The notes beneath the pieces are model-generated. The model was given only the letters and a program-made list of their open reading frames with translations. It was not told where the DNA came from and searched no databases. A stretch of DNA of 64,000 bases from Poecilobothrus nobilitatus (Eukaryota > Arthropoda > Insecta > Diptera > Dolichopodidae), in assembly GCA_947095535.1 (NCBI GenBank), contig OX352774.1, positions 41,308,496 through 41,372,495 of the forward strand, given 5' to 3'. Below, piece after piece: positions 51,349 to 63,767 of this stretch (the first letter of the stretch is position 1; each line of letters begins with the position of its first letter). A program made the position numbers and the translations under genes.

Positions 51349-54300
51349 TTTATTAATTAAAAATAAATCCACCTTGCTACCAAATATAGTGTAAATATAT
51401 AATATATATGTATATAATATAAACAAATTAAAAAATATTAATGTATAAATTAAAAATAGTATTCGACCTATAAGAATCTTATTCGACCTATAATGGTTTT
51501 GTAATATTGCAATAAATAGTAATCCTATACTCGTATATATTTTTAAATATTTTATTTATTTTGAACTTATAAATTAAACTAATCAAAATTTAATAATTTA
51601 ATAATAAAAACAGTAAAAAAATAACAAATACTATAGTTTAAAATGTAATAGAAAAAACCACAACTTTTAAAGAAACTATATGGGTAAATTAACCTTATTT
51701 TGTAACATATTCTAATCCTAGTGAATCAAAGTTTATAGTATCTGTTAAATTAAAATAAACGCATGAATCATTTAAATTTACCGAAAGATTATTCGGTAAA
51801 TATTATCCGTTATCAATATTTAATAAATCGCAGTCTTTATTGAATGAAAAAACATATTTTGCGTTATTGTTTTTAATAAAACTTTGAACAATATGTGAAT
51901 ACATATCATTAATTCTAAAATGAAGATCAGTTAGACGGTAATAATTTTTACTTGAACAAAAATATCTTCTTTTTATTCGTTGAACATAACATTTTTTTTT
52001 TTTTTTTTTTTCAAATTAAGCAAATGACATGGAAGTCTTATAGCTATTACAATATTGAAATCATCTCTCAAATTATTTATTTATCCTACGTAAGAAATTC
52101 TTGACAAAGAAAGAACCATTTAATAAAAAAAAAATACATAATGACATACAAAATTCCAAAAAAAAAACAAAAAAAAAATAATAATTTCAATTATGCCAAA
52201 ATTTTAACGACAAAATTATGCTCTTCAGCTCTTCTAGACAAAAAAAAAAACGGAGATGCTAATTTAAAAATAAATAAATAAATTTTTATAATTGCGATGA
52301 AATTTGGTTTTTTGCGTAATTCCCATTGTAATTTAATAATTTTAAATTTTGTACATAGATCGTACTATGATGGCTATACTAGAATTTCTAAAAATATCAA
52401 GTTTCAAGTTTATTACGCCAAAGTATAAATTTCATCTTGTTAATTGAAATTTTGTTTTTTTTAATGTTTTATTCAAGTTCAATTATTATACAGATATATT
52501 ATAGGATACGAATTCTCGTATCACAAAATTTTGTTTTTATTTTAAGAATCAAGATTTTTAAAAAAGAAAAACAAATCAAAATTTTGAGATATAAGCATTC
52601 GGATAGCGCTCCAGATCCAATACATATTTATCTTAAATAAAACTTAAATAGATATTTGCAAAATAAATTATAAAGTTGAAAAGTACATGGTTACTAAATT
52701 GTAGCCCCCTCATATAATTACTATTTTACAGTTTATATATACATATATATCTAATTTTTTAGTTTGTTTATTAAAGTTTTATTTTAAGGTTAATTATTGT
52801 TCCATAATTTGATAAATTTTTGTTGTTTTTAAAAGGTGACAAAGAAAAAAACTACTTTAATAATATTTTTTTAGATAAAAACTTTAACTATAGATATACT
52901 TTATGTACATACAAATTAAACAAATGTCTTAAAAGCTTAAATTAATCGCACAAAAATGCTTCTTATAAAATTATTTCCAAAAATACCTATACATACTTAA
53001 CTTTTCTTTGTTTGAAATAAAATTATCATAATATTTAAATAAATGTTTATATTAAATGTATTTAACTTAATTGTAATTTTTTTATTTGAAGAATTTCTTC
53101 GAAAATTATACAGTATTAGAATGTTTTCAGTATTTTCTATATTTATGCGGAAAAACAAACCTCTCCGGAGGGATAAGTCCTGTTTCTATAACGATTTTCT
53201 TATGTAGTTCTCCTTCTAGTGCCAAGGATGACAAATTAATGGATTTTTAAATAATTCTTTACTTTTTTGGATGTGATTTCTGATTAAACGAATTATTAAT
53301 TTATCAATTCTAGTAATTTTAGCTTTTTGATATATCTATATGTTAAAATACTAAAATATTTAAGTAAATGTGAGCAAAGTTTGTCGAATATTTTTTTTCG
53401 TTAATTTGTACAGGCGCTAATGCAATTTTCGTTCGAAAAGTTTAATTTTTCACTTTTTTATATAGACTTTCTTTTTAATTTATTTTAAATTTTATTCATT
53501 TACCGTCAAAACTCAAACAATAGTAATATTAAGTGGAGCAAATGTATAGTCAATGAACATTTTTACAATGTTTGCGTTCCTTTTACACAAAAAGAGTAGT
53601 TGAGAGAAAATGGTAGCAGTTGATAAATGGAACGCTAATTTTTTGTTTAAGTAGTAAAAGTATCTACTCTTTTTTAAAGGTTGGTCTAGTTGAGAATAGA
53701 AAAGAATTGTTTATCTTGTAAAAGACACGCAAAAACAATATAACAGATATATTTTGAATTTTTTAAACTTATGATCTTAAATGAACTTTAATTTGAATAA
53801 TATCGTCAAATTCTTTTTTTTTATCAATCAAATAACAATAAACATATTAAACAAAATTTGTTTATTTTATTTTAACTTAATTCATAAATTTAACATATTT
53901 TTAATCTTCTCATTTTACATTTTAGTACGTATCTTTACTTTAAAAAAATAAAACAAAATAACGCAAATATATCTATGAGAATAAAATATTTAACAGATCA
54001 ATTTAAAATTAATGATGTTCATTGATAGTTGTTTTAAAATTTTGTAGTATTTTTATTTTTTTCTTTCTTTTTCACTCAAATTTAAAAACAACTCAATAAA
54101 TAACGAATTTGTACACGCATATTATGTCAACACAATTGAAACAAAATCAGATTATTTAAGCGCCGAATATTTTTAAAATTTGGCACTAAATATAATTTTC
54201 AACGCCATCTTTTAATTATCCTTACGAAAATATATAAATATATGTATACATATGTACATCACTTTCATTTAAAAAATTAAGATAAGTTGAAGTTCAAAGC

Positions 54301-56397
54301 CTGTTTACAATCAATATGGTCAATTACTACAATCCAAGTATAAGGCTGTCATCATATCGCATATGTATATATGTGCAAGTACATATTAATTTTCTTTTTT
54401 TGTTAAAAACTGTGTATGTATTTAAATCAATTATATATACATATATGCGCTTCACATTTTATTGTCTAACCTCAAAAAAAATTGCAAAAACATTTAAAAA
54501 ATCAACACATAAAAACATACGTAGGTACATAAATTTTTATTTATAAAAACTGACACGATGGCTACTGTCACTCATTTCCAAGGTTATTGGCTCGTTAAAA
54601 TTTTTCTTACAAATTTTTTATGTGATTTCTTTTTTTTTTTTTTAGAATATCTTTTGAATTTTTTTATGGAATTTTTATTAATTTTTTTTTATTTTTTTGA
54701 GTTTCTTTTATTTTGGTTTTTGTTTTTTGGGATAGAATGAATGAAACGCAAAACAAAAAAACAAACAAAAAATCCTTTTAAATACATCATCAAAATACTA
54801 TTGAGAGATTTGCGGTAGCGACAATTAAAATCAATTCATTTGTTGCGGTTTTGTTTTGTTTTTTTTTTTTTTGGAAAAATACGAAGCTGATAATCTTTTA
54901 TAAAATCTCTTCTTATTTTTGTTATTTTTCTTTTAATTTTAATTTTTTTTTTTTTTAATAAAATTACATTTATTTTTGGAATCGCATTGCTGCGTAAAAT
55001 GCTCCAATTGATTTTATGAACTATGAATAAAACAAAAACAAAAAAGAAAAAAAAAGAGCAGAAACTCAGAAACTGAAGAAAATTGGCAAGGCTAAGACAT
55101 TACTTAGTTTTTTTTTTCTTTTTAGCACTCATTTGAAGTTAAAAATAAATTATGAAGTTGAACTCTTGTATATACGAGTATAAAAAACGAATATTATTAT
55201 GCTTCGATATTTTCATGTAAATTAAATCAATTTTTATTTTAAAAATTTAAAACGAAAAAAAAATGAATTGCTAAAAAATTTATTTCTAATTTAAAACCGG
55301 AAATTGATTAATTTACCGGAAGTACATATCTTTTATTTAATAAAAAGAAAAAAAAGTAACAAAATTTATTTTAATTATTTTTTTTTTTTTTTGTTTAATT
55401 CAATACTTTTTGGAAAATATTTTTGAAATGAAAAGATGAAAAACGTTTCGTATATATCAATAAAGTATCAATTAAAATAACCTTGTATTACTTTTACAAA
55501 TACAATACAAAATAAAGTGTAAAATGCAATTTTTGTTTAAAATTTACAAAATTATTAACTTTCAAAAAAAAAAAAAAACATAAATTTTATAAATTTTATT
55601 TATGCAAAATGTTTTTAAAGAAAAATAAAAATGAAAAATGAATATTAACCTCATGCCAAAAAAGAAAAAATAAAATAAATTCTTTCTTCCTCATTCTTTT
55701 CTTACATTTAAAATTTAAAATATTTACGTGGAAAAAAAATTTAATTTTAATTAATATATAGGTACATAATATCTGCATATATATATATATACATACATAT
55801 ATATTTATTTGTATGAATATTTATTCAAAAATATACCTTTTGATTTACATTAAGAAATAATATAAGCCAACTCACACACCCACCTAAAAATTCTCTTTTA
55901 TATCATTTAACATTAAAATTAAATATATAATATATAATATTATTAATTTTAAAAATGAAATATGATTATCCTTTATGGTTTTTTTTTTCGAAATATTAAA
56001 AATAATTTAATTATCTAATAAATTTTAAGAAAGTGTTTTAAAAACATCATTTAAATATTTGATAGTATAGTACAAGAACTTAATCATAAATTTGTTTTTT
56101 GATATCTTTTTTTTTTTATAATATAATTTAATACATAATTTATCAAATTTAAAATTAAGTATTGTGAGAAATATTTTAATACTTTTAGGGAAATTAGATA
56201 TTTTAATAAAAAAAAATTTATTTTTGAATTCTTTTGAATTCCCTCTTTTTCTAAGACGCATCAGCAAGGTGATACGAAAATTAATCGCGTCATGTATATG
56301 TATGTACTTTCTGTTAGACGTGCAATGAAACAGTTTTCTTTGCTTATAGTACATACTTATGATGCCAAAAAAAAAAAATTGCTGTTTGTTATTAAAA

Positions 56398-57930
56398 TCA
56401 TTCAGCCTCTTTGCCTAAGTCACATCAGACGACTAGAAACGCTGAAGGGACTAATGCCATTTCAGTAAGACGCTAAAGCGATCATTTCAAATTGAGACGA
56501 ATGAAATGTCAAATTTATCGTGTATGGTATTTCTATAAGACTTTATCTGCGACACGATAGCATACAGTCATATGCTCATACAGTCATTTCATACATACAG
56601 TCACTGTCATATCATACAGTCACTTCAAAATTTTCGTAAACGATTATTATAGATTTTTTATTTTTATTATTAAGAAATAAATATTTTTGGAGAAATTTAT
56701 TGTAATAGTTTTTTTTTTCAATGCTAAAAGTAAAATAAAAAAAAAATAAAAGATGAGCTTCTTTTTATTACATGATTCTGATTCTTCTGAGGACAAAAAA
56801 TTACAAAGAAATGTAAATGTAATGAGAAAAAATATACGAGACAGCATTTGTGGTGGTGGTTCTAAATTATTTAGAGTCACTGTAAGTTCTTTTAATTTTC
56901 GTCCGTATTCTAACTTACTACTGCCAAATCCACTAAAACCCCTTGTCAGGTTGGAATTATCGTCCATTAACGTCACGAAAGACGCAATATTCAAAAGATA
57001 ATGAATGAAAAATACTTAGTATTTAGAATATTTAGAAGAATAATTAATATTATAATTAATATAATACTTAGTAATAATTAAATTAATTATAAAGTAAACA
57101 TACATTTTCTTTATTCACTTTTCTAATTTAAAACAAGTGTCAAATAACAAATTTCATACTAATCAAATTAAATTCTTATACTAATAAGAAGAATAATAAG
57201 TATACTACCATCATAACAAATTCGCGCTCGTTTTATGGCGCGTCTTACAGAAAGTACATAAATTTATAGACATGACTCGATATCCTTCTTATTCACTTCG
57301 TTCGAGCGATTTAGAGAAAGAGGATGATTATTTACATTTTGTTTCGGATTGGGACGATTACCACGTTTTATTCTTGGTCAATAAAATATTTATTTATTTT
57401 GAAATAAAAAATCAATTATTCAATGAAATAAAAAAAACGGATAGTGTTGTAGTGTAAAAGTAAGTACAAAATTAAAATAATTTGTACTTTACTATCTTTA
57501 TGAATCTTTTGGATTTTGTTTTTACATTTTAGAATTTTTTAGAAATTGTCAAAAACATAATTAAAATAAAAGAATTTTAGGTTTTATTAAAGCTAATAGA
57601 GGAGAATCCCAAACTAACTTGAGGTTTCAGTTGGTTTAATAGTATAGTAAGATGAAATTTATATTTATTTCATCTATTCTTCTAAATATTCTAAATACCT
57701 CTTAGAAAACAACTAAAGCCACAATTATCATTCAAAATTATTAAAGTCACTGAATAATGGCTGCCACTTCGCATAAAGCCTTGCAGAAATATCACACACG
57801 ATAAATTTGACAGTCTATTCGTGTCAATTTAAAAATATCTCTTCAGTTTCTTGTAGATATCATTTCGACATTTAGTCAGTCACTTCAACGTTTCTAGTCG
57901 TATATGATGAGTCTTGCAGAAAAAGCGTGT
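56398..57930. mobile_element. ~1.5-kb inverted-repeat element with ~200-bp arms
   Basis: The left arm (56398-56560) and the reverse complement of the right arm (about 57760-57930) share CGACTAGAAACGYTGAAG and GTCAAATTTATCGTGTRTG. An inner pair, GTATTTAGAATATTTAGAAG at 57018 and its exact complement at 57677, nests inside. A further pair (CAGAAAGTACAT near 57250 with ATGTACTTTCTG at about 56304) crosses the first, so the locus is rearranged. An 82-codon + frame at 56753-57001 starts MSFFLLHDSDSSEDKK and goes on to VMRKNIRDS. An acidic DSDSSED start followed by a basic IRD is reminiscent of PIF/Harbinger transposase N-termini, but this is not enough for a call. TIR type and target site remain open. 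Confidence 0.6.
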
Positions 57931-57989
57931 AATCTCGATTTGTTAAATTTAAGAACACTAAACGACTGGAATGTTTTTTAACTTTATAA

Positions 57990-58140
57990 ATCAATGCCAA
58001 AATTATACAATTTTTTTGCAATTTAGTATTAAAATTTACCGTTATGTGAAAACAAAATTTTAAGGTTTTACTTCTTTTTATATCTGCAGAACGATTTTAA
58101 TTAGAACCCTGAAATTTTGAGAAAAGAAAGTTCATTTTAA
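57990..58140. repeat. Dispersed repeat fragment (ACCGTTATGTGAAAAC family)
   Basis: AAAATTTACCGTTATGTGAA, AACAAAATTTTAAGG and TTAGAACCCTGAAATTTTGA recur with changes at 26250-26350 and 59920-60010. In reverse, GTTTCGCATAACGGTAAATT occurs inside the element at 4054-5632. They are likely pieces of one old family. Confidence 0.5.
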
Positions 58141-60006
58141 ATTAACATAAGTTATTCTTATAATTTTTTTAGTACTTCCATTAGTTATTTCCAAAATTTT
58201 TTTAGAAGGAGCCTGTTTCAGAGTTATTAAGAGTCAAAAATTTACAATTTTTTGTCAAGTAAAAAGCCAAACTTCAATATAATATTTTGACATGCATAAA
58301 AAGCTTTTGTTAATTATATAGCATTTCTTCAAATTTAAAATTAAAGAAGTGTCGTCTCTTGATCTGATAAAAAATTATAAAAAAATTTACAAATTTTGAT
58401 GTAAGTCACAAAAACTGCTTTTCTTGTATTTTGGAAAAATGTGCTCCTTTACAAACCCTTAGTTTAACATTCTGGTTTGTTTTATTTCATTATAAATAAA
58501 AATAAATTTTAAAATCCAAAATTCTAATCCTAAGTTAAACAATTTAAGGATTAAAAATGTATGTATTTTAAAATGAAATTAATCTACATCACAATAATTA
58601 TAGTAATTATACTTTTAACATTTTTCATGGAGTATTTATCCAACTATATGATGCTCATTCTTTTTTATAAATTATAATTATAACAGATTAGTAGCAAGCT
58701 GAGCGTAATAATTTAAAAATATTTTAAAATTTTATATAATATCAGATATACATTCCTAAAAATAAATAAAAATTTGCGAATACGACCAGGTGTGAATACA
58801 TTATTTAATTTCTCAATTTAATTGAAACATATATATAGAACAATGTAATTCTATAATTCTATAAACATCCGTCAAATTATTAAAAAAAAAAAAAACACCA
58901 TTAAAATACTTTAAAATTTTAGTTACATATTTATTTTATATATACAAGACCTTGAGAAAATAAAACAGCATTTTTACACCATATATAAATATCAACCTAA
59001 TATTATTTCCTGTGGTGTATTGTGGCATATTTTTCTTATTTTATTAAATGTTTGTTTATTTAATTTTGAAGTCAATTATTTATAAATTATGTTTAAATAA
59101 AACTCAAAATGCAAAATATTATATTTAAAACATAAATAAATTTAATTTAATTTACTAAAACTGTTTACTTTTGGAAATAATTCATCGTTTATTTAAATTT
59201 AGTGTAGAATATAAAATTATGTTAAAACGTCTGACGTAAAAACAAAATCATTGGTAGAATGAATGCTTTAGTATTAAGGACTTAATATATCGTATGTGTT
59301 ACTTGACTATAGTTAGTTTAAACTTTTAAATTTGAAATTTTATTTCTTTGAGAGTAAATTGTTTTTAACTGGTAAATTGTAATGCCATTGTTATAACAAG
59401 CTTCTATAGTGTTTTAGAATAAAACATACTCGTAAATTTTTAAATCATTTTTTTTTATAAATTTTAGTCAAATTATAGTCATTTTAAATTAGTAATTATT
59501 TTTATTTTAAGGCCATTTTAGGACTTGATTTTTTTTTTTAAATAATACTCGCTAAAAGAGCTTAAAATATGTACAACTGCAATTTAGACCGTTAAGCTCA
59601 TCAACACCCTTTCTAAAATAAAAATATGCTTATTATCAGTTATTCTGACCGATCGTCTATTTACAAAACTTTTAAGTCGTTTGAGATAAAGTAATATTAT
59701 CATGAATAGATATTATTAAAAAAATGACAGTTGTAAAAATTTTTCATGTATTGTCTCGCCCATTGTGAGGCTAAAACCCTCCAAAGCGAAAAAAAAAGTT
59801 TTATTTCTTAAATTTTGATTAATATTTTTCCTTTAGAAAAACGATAGAAAATTCTTTAAGATTTAGAAATCAATATAAAAATTATACATCATATTTTCCA
59901 ATTTCGTAATTAAATTTATACCGTTATATAAAAGCAATAAAATTGTAACATTTTGGTTCCTCTGTATCACTTTTACTCAGAACTATTACGAGAAATTAAA
60001 GGAGAT

Positions 60007-60590
60007 AAGCCTTTGAGAATACATCAAGTTATTTTAGAAAAAATCTTTGTACTCGCCCCGTTCAATTAAAAGGCTTCTTAGGGATTAAATATGAACAATT
60101 TAACACGTCTTCTAACCCGATCATCTGTGTAAATTTTTTAAAGTTCCGTTGTAAGCCTTTGAGAATACATCGAGTTATCTTAGAAAAAATCTTTGTACTC
60201 GTCCCGTTCAATTAAAAGGCTTCTTAGGGATTAAATATGAACAATTTAACACGTCTTCTAACCTGATCATCTGTGTAAATTTTTTAAAGTTCCGTTGTAA
60301 GCCTTTGAGAATACATTGAGTTATTTTAGAAAAAATCTTTGTACTCGCCCCGTTCAATTAAAAGGCTTCTTAGGGATTAAATATGAACAATTTAACACGT
60401 CTTCTAACCTGATCATCTGTGTAAATTTTTTAAAGTTCCGTTGTAAGCCTTTGAGAATACATCGAGTTATCTTAGAAAAAATCTTTGTACTCGTCCCGTT
60501 CAATTAAAAGGCTTCTTAGGGATTAAATATGAACAACTTAACACGTCTTCTAACCTGATCATCTGTGTAAATTTTTTAAAGTTCCGTTGT
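60007..60590. repeat. Four-copy 146-bp tandem array
   Basis: AAGCCTTTGAGAATACAT starts at 60007, 60153, 60299 and 60445, so the period is exactly 146 and there are four full units. They are almost identical. Units 1 and 3 carry GTTATTTTAG and CTCGCCCCG, while units 2 and 4 carry GTTATCTTAG and CTCGTCCCG, so a 292-base dimer was probably duplicated. The array grows out of a copy of the dispersed family described at 57990. The 63-codon frame over 60316-60507 is an artefact of the repeat. Confidence 0.95.
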
Positions 60591-61914
60591 AAAAATGAAA
60601 GTCGCAACAGTATATCATCCATATTATGTTAAACTTGAGATACGTATCACAAAAATTTGTCATTGTATTAGAATTCGTACCATGGAATTTTTAATTTTGT
60701 TTGGATGCAAAAAACTGTAAATAATCATATAAAATGGATTGCTGTGCCAATGTAGAAATTTAAAAACAAAAGTTCTAGAATTCGAAATTTAATTTTGGTA
60801 AAACATTTTGATGATACGTATCATAAATCTAATATACAAAATGGGTATATATTTTTGCATATTATAGCTTTTTTTAATTATATAGGATTTACTTAATATT
60901 GAAGAAAGTATAGATATCTCTTGATTTTTCATAATTTTTTCTCACATAAAATTATTCGAAAACACTTTTGTTGTCTTTTATAAGTGCGAATTTAATAATT
61001 TTCACAAAATTTAACATTTTATTTTGTGATCATTGAATGTTTACACGTTTATGCTTATTAAACAACTTATATTTTTTTTTATAAACAAACAAAACTACAT
61101 ATTTAGGCAATTTGACTATTAGTTTTTAATTTTTTATTCTTTACTTAAGTATATTTTGTTTTTAATTTCTATTATTACACACTGTGTAAACTTTTTTCTT
61201 AAATATTTCATCACAAAATACAAAATACCTAATGTTTCTCATATACTTTCATATACTGTTTGTGTATATTTTTAGACTTTTTTTACGAAGTAATTTTTTT
61301 TTTTTGTTTGTTTCTTTTTTTTTTTTTAAGTTAATTTTAAGCAGAAAATTCATGAAATAGTTTTAAATTAAAAGTTTTTATTTTTACTTTTTTATATATT
61401 TTTTTTATTTTTCTTAAATCAATGATATGTTGTAATATATGACGATGATTTCCTATCTAATTATATGGAATTTTTGTTTCTGTAAACACAACTATTTTAG
61501 TTTAGTGACAATAAAAACAAAATAAATTCCTTAAAAATGAATCAAAAATTTTAAAAATTAATTGAGGTTAAGGTTGAGACTCTTTTATATATTTATGGTA
61601 AAAAGTTAATTATTCATGAAATGAATGTAAGTTAAGATAAAAAGATAAAAATTAAATGATGCTGAATCAAAAAATTTTCACATGATAGGTCTGTGTTTAT
61701 GTTAAAGCTTAAAAAAAGCTATGAATTATATATGTGGAGGTATATTAAATGTTACGATTCTATATAAGGACTTCGATCTAACTAAAATTTATTTCATGTT
61801 TTCAAAACTAAAAATTAACTAACATAAGTTTATCATACATTTTTCAGTTTTTTTTTGATTGCAACAATTATTATAAATTTAGAACTAGATGACGCTTCAA
61901 TAAAGATTTCATTA

Positions 61915-62391
61915 AGGGTATTCACGAGTTGGTGCAAAAGTGCAAATTTTTTTTGCACCGTAGCATATATTTGCACCAACTCGTAAACAACCCTAGCATG
62001 ATTTTTTATTGAACTGTCAAATATCGTTGATTTGCTTGTTTTGTTTACATAAAAATTTAATATGCTTACCAAAAATTTCAGATATTTGTATATCTTCATA
62101 TGCTTGACTTAATAAATAATCAGAAATAATTTTTTTTCCACTTTTTTTAGACATTTTTCAAATTTTTATCTAATATAGCGCTTACAAAAAACATATAAAT
62201 AAACTTTGCAATGATCTTGCACAAATATGCAATAGGGTTTAGGTCTTGCATAGTCTTGCAAAATTTTGTACTTTTTTATACATGAAAACAACAACAAATT
62301 GTGCACTTTAACTGTCAAAAAATTGAAATATGCTACGGTGCAAAATTTTGCACTTGTGCAAAACCACTTTGCGCCAACTCGTGAATACCCT
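61915..62391. mobile_element. 477-bp MITE with nested inverted repeats
   Basis: AGGGTATTCACGAGTTGGTG at the left is matched inverted at the right by CGCCAACTCGTGAATACCCT (one mismatch in 20). Similarity resumes further in with GTGCAAAATTTTGCACCGTA-type sequence and GCATAT, about 55 bases of arm in total. A second inverted copy of the tip, TTGCACCAACTCGTAAACAA, lies inside the left arm at about 61969. The flanking dinucleotide is TA on both sides, which fits a Tc1/mariner-type insertion, though ATT could also be read as the duplication. A frame at 61833-62099 is not a gene. Confidence 0.8.
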
Positions 62392-62934
62392 TATTATATA
62401 AATCAAAAAGTTTAATCCCATAATTACCTAATATATAGTTTTAATATAGTAACAGGTTTTGACTTAAGTAATGAAAAGTTTAACATTTAAAAATTATGTT
62501 CTTCGTACCATAAAAGAAATACGATGAATTTTTAGATATATTTGAATTGAAAATTTGTGAATTTAACAACCCTGACAAACGTGAAAGGAATGAAAATCTA
62601 TCTATAAAATTGATTATGTTATTGCATTTTATCTAGGGATTTTAAATAAAATACCATTATTATCTATAGTAATGCGTAATAGAATTAAAGTAAGTTGATT
62701 ATCATTTGTCTACATACAAAAAAAAATTAAAATCTACTAAAAAATTACAACATTATACTAACTTAATGTGTTACTATAGCTTAATATTTTTTATTATATG
62801 ATTCATTTAACACTTTGCAGCCTTTTAATGTTAATTCTTATTTATAATATAATAATCTGACTTCTTAATCTCTATACTCAAAATATTAAACAAATATCAA
62901 AATATTATTTTTTTTAAATTATTTTAACTTTTAG

Positions 62935-63086
62935 GCGTGAACTTGTTAATCAAGAAGCACGTTTTAATGCTCAACTACAAGAAGCACAACATAATGCATC
63001 AAGTGCTCAAGAGAGAGCTCATGAACTACAAATGAAAATCGATCAATTAGAACAAGATATTTCATTAAAGTCGTGGAATATTGAAC
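62935..63086 (+). CDS. Coding exon 2: coiled-coil segment
   Basis: The exon is 152 bases long. Its first base completes Lys1772; residues 1773-1822 follow (RELVNQEARFNAQLQEAQHN...DQLEQDISLKSWNIE), and the last base opens the codon for Arg1823. Acceptor TTTTAG|GCG and donor GAAC|GTAAGT are near consensus. Hydrophobic and charged residues follow a heptad pattern. The single tryptophan in SLKSWNIE may mark a conserved point useful for homolog searches. Confidence 0.88.
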
Positions 63087-63195
63087 GTAAGTTTTTAATT
63101 CATTTTGAAGAATTTTTATATTATTATTAATAAAAATTGTAACTATATATATATGTGCAACATTTAAATAATTATTTATTTTTATTTTAATTAAG
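63087..63195 (+). other. 109-base phase-1 intron
   Basis: GTAAGT at the start and TTTTAATTAAG at the end, AT-rich throughout. Its length is typical of short insect introns. Removal joins GAAC to GACTG and gives ERLNGEI. Confidence 0.88.
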
Positions 63196-63330
63196 GACTG
63201 AACGGAGAAATTCAGGCTATTCAAAAAGAACACACATCTGTCAGAAAACGTTTACAAACAATCGAAGATGAAAAAGAACGTTTACGTCAAAAATATCTTG
63301 ACAATGAAGATGAATTTAATATTAAATATG
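63196..63330 (+). CDS. Coding exon 3: coiled-coil segment
   Basis: The exon is 135 bases long, phase 1 to phase 1. It supplies Arg1823 (split codon) and residues 1824-1867 (LNGEIQAIQKEHTSVRKRLQ...EKERLRQKYLDNEDEFNIKY), then the first base of Glu1868. The donor is TATG|GTATAG, weaker than its neighbours but the only frame-keeping choice. Strongly charged, heptad-like composition. Confidence 0.87.
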
Positions 63331-63420
63331 GTATAGAATATTTTTATATAAATATTAAAATTTAATTTTTGTTAATTAAATAAAAATTTAATTTTCTATA
63401 ATAAATAATATTTTATATAG
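63331..63420 (+). other. 90-base phase-1 intron
   Basis: GTATAG start and TTTTATATAG end, AT-rich. Excision joins the G of exon 3 to AA of exon 4 to encode Glu1868. Confidence 0.87.
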
Positions 63421-63678
63421 AAAATCTTGAAGACAAATATAAAGAACTTGAAGAAAAATATGAAAAGTTACGTCAATTGGGTACAAGTCTTCAAACTCAA
63501 TTGGCAAATGCAAAAGTACAAGCAGATGAATTACAAATCGAGAAAGAAAAACTTTGTGAAGAAAAAGATGCTGAATTAAAAGAATTACAAGAACTTTTAG
63601 ATAAAGCAATACAAGAACGAAAAGAATTAGAAATTAAATGGCAAAAAGAATTTGAATTATTAAGAAATCATAATCAAG
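63421..63678 (+). CDS. Coding exon 4: coiled-coil segment
   Basis: The exon is 258 bases long. It completes Glu1868 and encodes residues 1869-1953: NLEDKYKELEEKYEKLRQLG, then QTQLANAKVQADELQIEKEK and on to EIKWQKEFELLRNHNQ. It ends with the first base of Glu1954. The donor is CAAG|GTAAAA. Long runs of E/K/L at heptad spacing indicate a continuous parallel coiled coil. There are no globular motifs. Confidence 0.9.
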
Positions 63679-63767
63679 GTAAAAGATAATTTGATAATTA
63701 AAATAATAAATAAAAATATAAAATAATAATTGAAATTTGTTTTTTTTTTTTTTTTTTTAATATTTAG
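63679..63767 (+). other. 89-base phase-1 intron
   Basis: Starts GTAAAAGATA and ends with a 22-base poly(T)-rich tract, TTTAATATTTAG. Excision gives HNQEHEEQLL with no frame break. Confidence 0.88.

Larger units (their letters stand above)
48115..62934 (+). other. 14,820-base phase-2 intron, rich in mobile elements
   Basis: The donor AAA|GTAAAT is at 48114/48115 and the acceptor TTTTAACTTTTAG|GCG is at 62934/62935. The intron splits a lysine codon (AA|G). Joining the exons gives EEELKRELVNQEARF without a frame break, and a coiled coil runs over the junction. The in-frame TAA at 48116-48118 means an unspliced or intronically polyadenylated message would encode a 1,772-residue form lacking the coiled coil. 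AATAAA occurs near 48306, but such words are frequent by chance here. Stretches not listed separately (for example 50510-51160, 51350-56390, 58140-59860, 60600-61900) hold only AT-rich DNA to my eye. Small extra exons cannot be excluded. Confidence 0.8.

Noticed and set aside
54558..54740. 60-codon membrane-like frame
   Set aside because: It is almost all Phe/Leu/Ile from poly(T)-rich DNA, as expected by chance in this composition.
60007..60590. CRISPR-like array
   Set aside because: The whole 146-base unit repeats with no variable spacers, and the context is an intron in a eukaryote.
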